Origin: Leptotrichia massiliensis
Lineage (GTDB): Bacteria; Fusobacteriota; Fusobacteriia; Fusobacteriales; Leptotrichiaceae
Direction of reading: 5' to 3'
Assembly (NCBI RefSeq): GCF_900104625.1
Contig: NZ_FNVZ01000005.1
Location: 868,001 to 932,000, forward strand
Length of the DNA: 64,000 nt
The notes beneath the pieces were generated by a model. The model was not told the origin of the DNA. It saw nothing but the letters and a program-made list of their open reading frames with translations, and made no database searches. Every line of letters starts with the position of its first letter. Position 1 is the stretch's first letter. Position numbers and translations under genes: made by a program. Of this stretch, positions 25,018-32,950 are shown in pieces.

Positions 25018-25656
25018 GTGAACAAAGAAAAAAAACTAAATAAGAATATAATATTTTTTGATGTGGAAACAAATGGATTTCAGGGAAGTTCAGTTTTGTC
25101 AATGTCTGCAATAAAAGTGAATTATAATTCTGAAAACTCTGGAGAAGAGAGAAATAAATGGAAAAAAGTGTCTGAATTTAACAGATTTTATTTCAGAAAT
25201 GAAGGTGAAGAGTTAAACGAAGGTGCAGTAAGCGTAAATGGCTTGACAGACGATGTAATTTTAAGTGAAAGAAAAAATATTATTCAAAATACAGGAATTG
25301 AATATCCTTTGACTTTTAAGGAAGATATGGATAATTTCTTTTTATTCTGCCAGGATACAAGCCATTTTGTCGCCCATAACATAAAATTTGACAGAAGTTT
25401 CGTAGATTTTCCTCTGCAAAATCAATTTGATACAATGCTAACAAATATAGACATCGTTAAAGTAAATGGTTCTTCCTACGGAAATTACAAATGGCCAAAA
25501 CTTATGGAATGTGCCAATTATTATAATATCCCGTTTGAAGAAAGCCAGCTGCACGGCAGTTATTACGATGTTCTTATAATGTTTAGAATTTTCTTTAAGA
25601 TGATGAAGCATAAGACTGGAAATAAGCGGATCTTAGAATTTCTAGAAAAAGAATAA
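25018..25656 (+). CDS. DnaQ-like 3'-5' exonuclease, GTG start
   Basis: The 212-residue DEDD-fold exonuclease shows ExoI at FFDVETNG (about 14-21), ExoII at HFVAHNIKFDRSF (about 118-130) and ExoIII at LHGSYYDVLIM (about 180-190), so it is DEDDh type. It has no polymerase or helicase domain of its own. The GTG start has only a weak AAGGAAAAGAG upstream. It lies between lepA and the large helicase, 63 bases before the latter, and may process DNA or RNA together with it; this is contextual inference. Confidence 0.88.
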   Translation: MNKEKKLNKNIIFFDVETNGFQGSSVLSMSAIKVNYNSENSGEERNKWKKVSEFNRFYFRNEGEELNEGAVSVNGLTDDVILSERKNIIQNTGIEYPLTFKEDMDNFFLFCQDTSHFVAHNIKFDRSFVDFPLQNQFDTMLTNIDIVKVNGSSYGNYKWPKLMECANYYNIPFEESQLHGSYYDVLIMFRIFFKMMKHKTGNKRILEFLEKE

Positions 25657-25719
25657 TTTCTGAAAAAATATTTACGTAAAGTCAAAAAATAGAATTAAAT
25701 TAAAATAAATGGAGTGAAA

Positions 25720-28700
25720 ATGAGTATTTTAGTCAAAAAATCTGAGCCAAATAATTTAATAAATACAGAAGAAAAAAATAGTAATTTTTTAGAAATAACT
25801 GAATACAAGGAAAATTTGGAATTTGAAATTTTGGAAACTTTTTCAGAAAAAATTTCTGATTTTATTGGGAAAAATGATTATCAAAAAGTTATTGAATTTA
25901 CCGAAAAGCAGTTGTATTTATTAAATCAAGTATTTACAGATGAATCAGAAAAAATAAAAATTCAAAATACTGATTTTCATTTTGAGTTACCGCTAAAACG
26001 AAAAAATAGCGATATAATCGGAAACATAAATGAATTAATTATAAACGAAAAAATAAAATTTCGTAATTTTTTTATTTATTTAAAACAAGAATTATTAAAC
26101 TGTAAAAAATTCTATTTTATAGTAAGTTTTATAAAATACTCAGGTATACAGCTATTAATAAGCACTTTAGATGAACTGGAAAAACAAGGAATTCAAGGGG
26201 AAATTATAACATCTGTTTACTTGAATATTACAGACTCAAAGGCATTGCGAAAACTTTTGTCGTATAGAAATATAAAAGTAAGGATTTACAGTAATTCAAG
26301 CGAGAGTTTTCACACAAAAGCATATTTGTTTGAAAAGGAAAAATATCATAGTGTTATAATCGGATCATCTAATATTAGCCAAAGTGCTTTGTATTCGGCT
26401 GAAGAATGGAATGTGAAACTGACAGACAGCAGTTTTTTTAATATTTATGAAAAATCATTAAACCAATTTGAAAAATTGTGGCACAGCAATGAAGCAATAG
26501 AATTGACAGAAGATTTTATTGATGAATATGAAAAATATAAAAACTCTATAAGTACACAAAATACATTTGATTATAGAAAAACAAAAATAACACAAAAAGA
26601 TGAATTTATTCCAAACAGCATGCAAAAAAGAGTTTTGGAAAAGTTGAAGGAAACAAGAGAAAACGGAAATAAAAAGGGCCTTGTAATTTCTGCAACTGGT
26701 ACGGGAAAAACTTACCTTGCTGCAATGGATATAAAACAGTTTTTTGTTGAAATTAATTCTAACAATAAAAATAAATTATTTGAAATAAATGATGGAAAGT
26801 CCAAAGTTTCAAATATAAAGTTTTTATTTATTGCTCATCGTGAAGAATTGCTGGAAAATGCAATGAATGTCTTTTCGAGAATTCTTAAAATTGATAAAAA
26901 TGAATTTGGAAGAATTTACGGTGGCTTAAAAGAAACTAATAAAAGCATGATTTTTGCTTCTATTCAATCATTAAGAAATTGTTACAATGAATTTAAACTT
27001 GATTTTTTTGATTATATCATAGTTGACGAATTTCATCATTCAATGTCAGACAGTTATTTAAATACACTATCGTATTTTCAGAGTAAATTTTTGCTAGGCT
27101 TGACAGCAACTCCGAAACGTATGGATGGTAAGGATATTCTGTCACTTTGTGACTATAATGTTGTGGATGAAATTGGAATAAAAGAGGCTTTGGAAGAGGA
27201 TTTGATTGTGCCTTTTCATTATTTTGGTGTAAATGATTACATGATTAATTATGATAACATTCCTTACAAAAACGGAAAATATAATGAAAAAGTATTATTA
27301 GAAAATTTATTACTGAACACACGTACCGATTATATTGTTGAAAAAATCAATAAGTTTGGTTTTGATGGTGATAAATTAAGTGTTGTCGCATTTTGCCAAA
27401 ATATAGAACATGCTTTTTTTATGAAAGAAGAATTTACAAACAAAGGCTATAAATCCGCTGTAATCACAGCAAATACAAGCTCAAATGATAGAGCAGAAAT
27501 TTTAGACGAATTTAAAAATAAAAAAATTGAAATTTTATGTGTAGTAGATATTTTAAACGAAGGAATTGACATTCCAACAATTAATTTACTGCTATTTTTA
27601 CGTCCTACAATGTCCTCAACAATTTTTATACAGCAAATTGGAAGAGGATTAAGAAAGGCTGAAAATAAAGATTTTGTTACAATTATTGATTTTATTGGAA
27701 ATCATAAGAAAGATTACTTGCTAATAAATTATTTTTCAAACGAAGTTGACAACAAGGATACTTTATTTACTAAAAAAGAAAAAATTATAAACGAAATAAA
27801 AAATCAATTTTCAAATATTCCAAAATCATGCTACGTAGAGCTAGATAGAGTTTGTCAAAATCGTATTATTGAAAAAATTGAAAAAATCAACTTTAGTTCT
27901 AAAAATATTTTAAAAGACTTATATTTAGATTATAAAGAAGAAATTGGCAAATCTGAAAATGAAATTTTAAAAGTAAGTGATTTTGATACAAATATCGAAT
28001 TATTTCAAGAATTATCCTTAAAATTAGGCTCATTTTATAATGCACAGTTGCAATTTGAAAATCCTGAAATTTTAAAACAAAATAAAATATCTTTAAATTC
28101 AGAAGAAATTGAATTTTTGGCATATTTAGAAAAAAAATTGACGCTTGTAGAGCCATTTACGTATTTAATTATAAATTATTTGATAAACAATGATTTTATA
28201 ACTTCAAAAATTATTATTAATGAATATAAAAATTATTTCAATATCAAAAACGATTTTGAAAAAGAGTACGTAATAAACCGTATTTTTAGAGAATTAGTTG
28301 AAGATAAAATTTTAGAACAAAACTCCAAAAATAATGATTTATTCAAAATTTCTGAAACTTACAAAAAAATATTTCAAAATATAAATAAAATTGATAATAA
28401 CAATGAAATAAACTTAAAACTTATAAATTTAGATAATTCTCAAAATTCAAATTATAATTTCAAGATTCGTCTAAAAGAATTACTATATTTAGGATTGTCA
28501 GAATTTAAGAAAAGTAATAATTTATCGATATTCAATGAGAATATTCTGATTCCATATAAAAAATATAAAAGAATAGAACTCCAAATTTTGTTGGATTCCA
28601 AAGTACCAAAAGGAAGCTGGAGAGCAGGCTATGCAAATACAGACAAGGATATTTGCCTTTTTGCAACAATTGACAAAACTCATATTTTACAAGAAAACTT

Positions 28701-28995
28701 AAAATACGATAATTCTTTATTTGCAGACAACTTAATTCAATGGATAAGTCAACCTAAAACAGCCCATAACTCAAGTGTTGGTAAAATGTTTACTAATCAT
28801 AGTGAATTAGGGTATAATGTCCACATATTTATAAGGAAATATGCATTCATGAATAATAATAAAACAAACCCATTTATTTATCTAGGAAAAGCCAATTATT
28901 ATAAAAGCTATGGAGATAAACCAATGAGAATTTTATGGAAGTTAGATGAGAAAATACCACAAGAGTTAATTTATGAATTGTATAATTTAAGTTAA
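25720..28995 (+). CDS. PLD-like nuclease / superfamily 2 helicase / DUF3427 protein
   Basis: The 1091-residue protein has several domains. An N-terminal PLD-like nuclease has HTKAYLF (about 197) and GSSNISQSAL. A helicase core follows: SATGTGKTYLAA (about 325), VDEFHHS (about 435), LGLTATPKRMDG, then VVDILNEGIDIP and QQIGRGLRK (about 640). The C-terminal 400 residues match the DUF3427 layout, ending in a domain with KVPKGSWRAGYAN. Start is the ATG after GGAGTGAAA rather than the GTG at 25714. Proteins of this type resemble restriction-like and defence helicases. An exonuclease gene lies just upstream. It is intact over its whole length. Confidence 0.9.
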   Translation: MSILVKKSEPNNLINTEEKNSNFLEITEYKENLEFEILETFSEKISDFIGKNDYQKVIEFTEKQLYLLNQVFTDESEKIKIQNTDFHFELPLKRKNSDIIGNINELIINEKIKFRNFFIYLKQELLNCKKFYFIVSFIKYSGIQLLISTLDELEKQGIQGEIITSVYLNITDSKALRKLLSYRNIKVRIYSNSSESFHTKAYLFEKEKYHSVIIGSSNISQSALYSAEEWNVKLTDSSFFNIYEKSLNQFEKLWHSNEAIELTEDFIDEYEKYKNSISTQNTFDYRKTKITQKDEFIPNSMQKRVLEKLKETRENGNKKGLVISATGTGKTYLAAMDIKQFFVEINSNNKNKLFEINDGKSKVSNIKFLFIAHREELLENAMNVFSRILKIDKNEFGRIYGGLKETNKSMIFASIQSLRNCYNEFKLDFFDYIIVDEFHHSMSDSYLNTLSYFQSKFLLGLTATPKRMDGKDILSLCDYNVVDEIGIKEALEEDLIVPFHYFGVNDYMINYDNIPYKNGKYNEKVLLENLLLNTRTDYIVEKINKFGFDGDKLSVVAFCQNIEHAFFMKEEFTNKGYKSAVITANTSSNDRAEILDEFKNKKIEILCVVDILNEGIDIPTINLLLFLRPTMSSTIFIQQIGRGLRKAENKDFVTIIDFIGNHKKDYLLINYFSNEVDNKDTLFTKKEKIINEIKNQFSNIPKSCYVELDRVCQNRIIEKIEKINFSSKNILKDLYLDYKEEIGKSENEILKVSDFDTNIELFQELSLKLGSFYNAQLQFENPEILKQNKISLNSEEIEFLAYLEKKLTLVEPFTYLIINYLINNDFITSKIIINEYKNYFNIKNDFEKEYVINRIFRELVEDKILEQNSKNNDLFKISETYKKIFQNINKIDNNNEINLKLINLDNSQNSNYNFKIRLKELLYLGLSEFKKSNNLSIFNENILIPYKKYKRIELQILLDSKVPKGSWRAGYANTDKDICLFATIDKTHILQENLKYDNSLFADNLIQWISQPKTAHNSSVGKMFTNHSELGYNVHIFIRKYAFMNNNKTNPFIYLGKANYYKSYGDKPMRILWKLDEKIPQELIYELYNLS

Positions 28996-29384
28996 AAAGA
29001 AGATACGTATGATATATATATTATGATGATGATATTAAATGAAATGATAATGATTGGAATTGGACAATAATCACAATAATTAATATAAAGTATTTTATCG
29101 GACGTATTAATTTAATTATTAAAATATTATTTTATTTTAAATTTTAAAATAAATATATTAGTCCGATAATGTATGTTATGTATATTTTTTGGTAAAATTA
29201 ATGTACTATTATAGTAAATGCTATGTGTTTTTGAGATGTTGTCGTTTCTTTCATTTGTAAGCTTATACGAAACGCTTCTGCTCTTCTCATTTATATTTCA
29301 TATTACTTTTGATTATGTTAGCTGATTACCAATAACACTTCCTGTTGTAGAAACTAGGGCTTTTTTAAAAAATTTTCAATATCC
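28996..29384. other. gene-poor region with an inverted repeat and decayed sequence
   Basis: About 390 bases. It holds the ATCGGAC inverted repeat (29097-29167) and then sequence of slightly higher GC (29215-29365) with only very short open frames, such as minus-strand ALVSTTGSVIGNQLT just past the end of the 29385 gene. I see no promoter, terminator or RNA gene. It looks like debris next to an integrase. Confidence 0.45.
29097..29167. repeat. 71-bp imperfect palindrome with ATCGGAC/GTCCGAT ends
   Basis: ATCGGAC (29097-29103) and GTCCGAT (29161-29167) are perfect inverted ends around an AT-rich, largely self-complementary core. It could be a terminator-like hairpin or a MITE remnant. Confidence 0.5.
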
Positions 29385-29729
29385 TTACAAAAACTTTTTC
29401 TTTCGTTCCATCCTTAATTTATCATAAAATCTGTAATACTGATATAATTTTTTTCGTATCATTTCAAACTCAGTTTTATTTAACTCGTTTAAATCTTCAA
29501 TTTCAAAAAGATATAATTGATTTAAAAGTTCCATACAAAATAATGCTCTATATTTGGCCAAATCTTGGGAATAATTTTCTAAAATTTTTATTATCAGTTC
29601 TATAATCCAAATATTTTTGCTTTGGTATGAAAATGTTTTGCTATTTCCAATAAAATTAATGATTTTGTTTTTAATAATGTTTGTATCTTCTTCTTCGGAT
29701 TCGTTGTCTATATTATAGTATGTTTTCAA
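29385..29729 (-). CDS. unknown small protein, paralogous to the decayed gene beside it
   Basis: Up to 114 residues, with a TTG as the only available start and no convincing ribosome binding site. It is an acidic N-terminus followed by an all-helical region with SKNIWIIELIIKILENY. The same pattern (ENIWFIDLLATIYEYTD) occurs in the frameshifted gene immediately upstream. It overlaps the end of that gene by 17 bases. It may be a coupled second gene, or the distal part of one decayed unit. No family recognised. Confidence 0.5.
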   Translation of the reverse strand: MKTYYNIDNESEEEDTNIIKNKIINFIGNSKTFSYQSKNIWIIELIIKILENYSQDLAKYRALFCMELLNQLYLFEIEDLNELNKTEFEMIRKKLYQYYRFYDKLRMERKKKFL

Positions 29730-30185
29730 GTTCTACAATTTCTTCTTTTTCATATTCGTTTTTATGTCTTGAAATTTCAAAATTTATAAATTCTTGTATT
29801 TTTTTATTATTTACTTCTTCTAGATCTCTTTTCGTCTGTATATTCATAATCTGTATATTCATAAATTGTTGCAAGCAAATCTATAAACCAGATATTTTCA
29901 TAGTAATATGTTCCAGTGCAGTCATGTCCCACCAAATCATATTCGAAAGGACCTGGTTTTATGTTTTCGTTTAAAATATTCTTCTAACTCCTTTTTTATT
30001 TTCAGAATTTGTTTAAGATTTTTATGTGCCAAAACTTCATTTTCAACAATTTTTGCTATTTCTTCATCTTCAGGATAAATAAAATTTATTTTTAATTGCT
30101 CATCATCAATTACATTTTTAGATGTTTTCTGTTTTTTAGAATCCTTAAATATTTTTAGTAATTTCATTGTTACACTCGCTTTCAT
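29713..30185 (-). pseudogene. frameshifted gene of unknown family next to integrase
   Basis: Three minus-strand segments in three successive frames join into one protein-like sequence of about 155 residues. The first covers 30185 to about 29970 (KASVTMKLLKIFKDSKK to ELEEYFKRK). The second runs from about 29975 to 29830 (NIKPGPFEYDLVGHDCTG, YYYENIWFIDLLATIYEYTD). The third runs from about 29835 to 29713 (KRDLEEVNNKKIQEF to ENIL). Each junction needs one base removed. The middle part matches the neighbouring 29385-29729 protein around NIW(F/I)I(D/E)L. Two independent frameshifts argue for a decayed gene rather than one sequencing error. The middle segment encodes a YEYTD duplication from a 15-base tandem repeat. 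Confidence 0.7.
29834..29863. repeat. 15-base tandem duplication inside the decayed gene
   Basis: GTCTGTATATTCATA (29834-29848) is followed by ATCTGTATATTCATA (29849-29863), 14 of 15 bases identical. It duplicates YEYTD on the minus strand. Confidence 0.85.
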
Positions 30186-30297
30186 TTTAGCGTTAGCTTT
30201 AAATTAATTATACCATAATAAATAAAAAAATCAAAATATAACAGATTATTTTAACGACAAACAGATGAAACTTACTGTTTTTATTTTAAAAATATGG

Positions 30298-30303
30298 TAT
30301 AAT
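30298..30303 (+). promoter_or_regulatory. extended -10 box of the integrase promoter
   Basis: TATAAT preceded by TGG. It lies inside the open frame upstream of the chosen start and therefore supports the internal GTG start at 30340. The -35 region is weak. Confidence 0.55.
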
Positions 30304-30339
30304 TATATTGAAAATCATAAAAGTAAGGAGAACTTTGAA

Positions 30340-31449
30340 GTGCCAGTTTATTACAATGCGGATAGAAAGACTTGGTATGCGATGTTTTATGCTAAGGATT
30401 ATAAGGGGGAAAATAAGAAGTATAAAAAGACTGGATTTAAGAAGAAAAAAGAGGCTCAGGAATACGAATACGAATTTAAGAAAAAGATTGCCAAGTCTAT
30501 GAATATGTCCTTTCAATCATTATATGAACTTTATTTTGAAGATTATAGTAAAAGACATAAGCCTACTGCGGTTAATACTGTAAAAACGTTTTTTCGTTTG
30601 CATATTTTACCGTTTTTTGGTGAAATTGAAGTGAATAAAATTACTCCTTTTATGATTCGGGAATGGCAAAATGAAATGCTGGAAAAAGAACACGGAAATG
30701 GGCAACTGTTTAGTGAAAATTCTAAGTCTACTATTTATGCGGCATTAAAGAGTATGTTTAACTGGGCTACAAAATATCAAAACCTAAATGAAAATCCTTG
30801 CAAAAATATGGGGACTTTTGGAAGTAAGAAAAATCGTTCGGAAATGAAAATTTGGTCAGTGAACGATTTTGAAAAGTTTATTGAAGTTTTAGAACTGAAA
30901 AATAAAGAGAAAAATGGGAAATATTCTGATTCTATTATTGTGTTTAAGATTTTGTTTTGGACTGGGCTTAGGATTGGTGAACTTTTGGCTCTTTCTGAAA
31001 ATGATATTAATTTGCAAAAAAAAATTATTGACATAAATAAAACCCTTTCGCATATAAATAAAAAGGATTATATCACTACTCCGAAAACTTTGGGGTCGAT
31101 AAGAAAAGTTTTATTACCAGAAACTCTTATTTCGGATTTACAATTATATTTTTCTGAAACTTCAAAAATTAATCAAAATAAAAAAAATATAAATAGTGCT
31201 AGAATTTTTAATTTAAAAAGTTCTCAGCTTAGATACATTCTAGAGAAATACAGTTTACAAGCAAATTTGTCAAAAATACGCCTTCACGACTTTAGGCATT
31301 CTCACGCTTCGTACTTATTATTTATCCAAGCCGACATTACTGCTATCAGCAAGCGACTGGGACACGATAATTTGCAAACTACGATAAATACATATTCTCA
31401 TTTGTATAAGGATGCAAATACTCAATTAATGGAAAAATTAAATAAATAA
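30340..31449 (+). CDS. phage/ICE-type tyrosine recombinase (integrase)
   Basis: The 369-residue site-specific recombinase starts at a GTG (PVYYNADRKTWYAMFYAKDYKG) with AAGGAG 9 bases upstream. The open frame extends 25 codons further but covers the promoter. It has an N-terminal arm-binding domain (1-60), a SAM-like core-binding domain (75-175) and a catalytic domain. Catalytic residues are Arg in TGLRIGELLAL, His and Arg in HDFRHSHAS, His in RLGHDNL, and the nucleophile Tyr in TINTYSHLY. No excisionase, phage or conjugation genes and no tRNA lie next to it, so it looks like a stranded or domesticated integrase. Terminator downstream. Confidence 0.93.
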   Translation: MPVYYNADRKTWYAMFYAKDYKGENKKYKKTGFKKKKEAQEYEYEFKKKIAKSMNMSFQSLYELYFEDYSKRHKPTAVNTVKTFFRLHILPFFGEIEVNKITPFMIREWQNEMLEKEHGNGQLFSENSKSTIYAALKSMFNWATKYQNLNENPCKNMGTFGSKKNRSEMKIWSVNDFEKFIEVLELKNKEKNGKYSDSIIVFKILFWTGLRIGELLALSENDINLQKKIIDINKTLSHINKKDYITTPKTLGSIRKVLLPETLISDLQLYFSETSKINQNKKNINSARIFNLKSSQLRYILEKYSLQANLSKIRLHDFRHSHASYLLFIQADITAISKRLGHDNLQTTINTYSHLYKDANTQLMEKLNK

Positions 31450-31473
31450 TTTTTTCAAATTATAAATAATAAA

Positions 31474-31548
31474 AATTAGGAGTTATATTTATTAATCTAT
31501 TTTAATAAATTAGTTATCTAAAAGATATTTAATATAACTCCTATTTTT
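31474..31548 (+). terminator. long-stem terminator after integrase
   Basis: TAGGAGTTATATT (31477-31489) and AATATAACTCCTA (31531-31543) are perfectly complementary over 13 bp, followed by TTTTT. The 41-base loop is AT-rich. Confidence 0.8.
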
Positions 31549-31649
31549 ACATAAAGATTTTTTTATTTTATTCACCTTCAGAGCATCACTATGATAAAAA
31601 AGACTTTTCTAAAATTCCTCCTATCCTGTCTGCTCAGCTAATAGCTAAT

Positions 31650-32000
31650 TTAATGTAGCATTTCACATTCGCCTTCAACATTAGTATTATAAATTAATAA
31701 ATTGCCTGTATCATGATTTACATCTGCACAGTAATTATTTTTACTTGAAAAAACTTCTTTTGTAGGAATTTTAGTATTTTTATTATATTTGTAATAAGTT
31801 CTGTGAACTTTGATATTATTGTATTTTGTGCTATTAATACGGCATGATTTATATGTCGCTAAAATTGTTAAAGAGTCAGAATCATAGTCTTTTTTCAAAA
31901 TTTTTCCTCTTCCTTCACAATATCCTGATATAACTCGTTCTGTTCCTACTATATTAAATGAGCAAAATAAAATTAATAATAGAAATATTGTCCTCTTCAT
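31650..32000 (-). CDS. small exported protein with four cysteines, unknown
   Basis: The 116-residue protein has a clear signal peptide (MKRTIFLLLILFCSFNIVG, cleavage near 19-21). The mature part carries four Cys (about residues 28, 53, 90 and 111), which could form two disulfides, and many Tyr, Asn and Lys. It starts with GYCEGRGKILKKDYDSDSL. No family recognised. AAAGGAAA precedes the ATG. It is isolated between the integrase terminator and a 580-base gap. Likely periplasmic or secreted. Confidence 0.7.
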   Translation of the reverse strand: MKRTIFLLLILFCSFNIVGTERVISGYCEGRGKILKKDYDSDSLTILATYKSCRINSTKYNNIKVHRTYYKYNKNTKIPTKEVFSSKNNYCADVNHDTGNLLIYNTNVEGECEMLH

Positions 32001-32582
32001 TTTAAATTTTTCCTTTCTATATAATTTATTATTTTTTATGCTTTCAGTAGTGCTTTTTGTCTAATATAATTAGAACACTTATATTTTGAAAAAAGAATAG
32101 AATAAATGAAAAATTAGATATAATAATATATTTGTATTTCATTTTTATAAAAATTTTAAAATTTTAATTAATAGTTGAATTATTAAAATTTAGGTGCTAT
32201 ACTATAAATATAAAATAAAATATAGTATTTTATAGTAAAAATATTTTAAAAAATTAATAATAAAATAGAACTTTTATAGAACTTTTTAAAATTTCAAAAT
32301 CATGTATAATAATTATTTTATAATATATAATTACAAAAATTTGATTTATGTTCTACATAAATAGAAAATATAAAAAATCAAAATAAACGATTTTAAGCAA
32401 TAAAAAATCATCGACAATAAAAGTATGGCTAACTTAATTTTAGGCTCTTATACGCTTTCTATTGCGATGATTTTTTTTTTACATTGTATTCAATTTTTTA
32501 ATTAATAATCTTAATATAAAGTTATAAATTATTATTGTTATTATTTACCTATTTAGTAAAATAATAATTTTGAATTTGGCTT
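32001..32582. other. long AT-rich intergenic gap
   Basis: The gap is 582 bases with no credible gene on either strand. It holds the stem-loop at 32401-32480, a plus-strand TATAAT at 32305-32310 that could be an orphan promoter, and several AT-only palindromes. Nothing else is supported. Confidence 0.5.
32401..32480. terminator. large stem-loop with T10 tail; terminator or small RNA 3' end
   Basis: AAAAATCATCG-CAATA (from 32403) pairs with TATTG-CGATGATTTTT (to about 32475). An inner AAAAGTAT/ATACGCTTT arm lies within, and ten T's follow at 32471-32480. On the minus strand it has a T6 tail and could end the ribF-scpA-murJ-nuclease transcript 100 bases downstream of the last gene. On the plus strand there is no gene to terminate. 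Confidence 0.6.
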
Positions 32583-32948
32583 TTATTTTTTATATCTGTA
32601 ATGTATATTTTTTTCTTTCAAAAACTTTGTATCTTTTGCCATGAAGGCCGTTAATACAAATCTTAAATTTTTTACATTTTTATGTTGGGAAATTACTACA
32701 AAATAATTGAATTTTCCAAATTTTTTTTGATAAAAATGCTCTTTTCGAGATTTTGACTGCTTTGTTACAAAATCTGGATTTTCTAATACTTCTTTTATTA
32801 TTTCCAGCGAGATTTCAGGATGTTTTGGAAAAATATGTTCTTCAAACTGATTTTTGCTCATTACTACTTTTTGATGCAGTTTAGCTTTAAATTCGTAGAC
32901 TTCTATTCGTTTACCTGTCTTTGTGTATCTAGTTTTTTCCTGTATCAT
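32583..32948 (-). CDS. putative BECR-fold (barnase/EndoU/RelE-like) nuclease-type protein
   Basis: The 121-residue basic protein contains EEHIFPKHPEIS, then IIKEVLENPDFVTKQSKS, a strand HFYQKKFGKFNYFVVISQH, and a closing RFVLTAFMAKDTKFL. The H-x-x-x-KHPE start followed by a helix ending in NPD and three strands resembles the PBECR-type phage and toxin nuclease domains, which I recall as a pattern only. The start follows AGAGGTT inside the murJ tail, 2 bases after the murJ stop, so it is co-translated with a housekeeping operon. No antitoxin is visible. Confidence 0.55.
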   Translation of the reverse strand: MIQEKTRYTKTGKRIEVYEFKAKLHQKVVMSKNQFEEHIFPKHPEISLEIIKEVLENPDFVTKQSKSRKEHFYQKKFGKFNYFVVISQHKNVKNLRFVLTAFMAKDTKFLKEKNIHYRYKK

Positions 32949-32950
32949 AT

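Noticed and set aside
29681-29974. Long plus-strand open frame opposite the decayed gene
   Set aside because: No ribosome binding site, biased Phe/Ile/Cys composition from antisense reading, and the minus-strand segments give a far better protein.
30265-30339. 25 extra N-terminal residues for the integrase
   Set aside because: They cover an extended -10 box and lack a ribosome binding site, whereas a GTG at 30340 has AAGGAG at the right distance.
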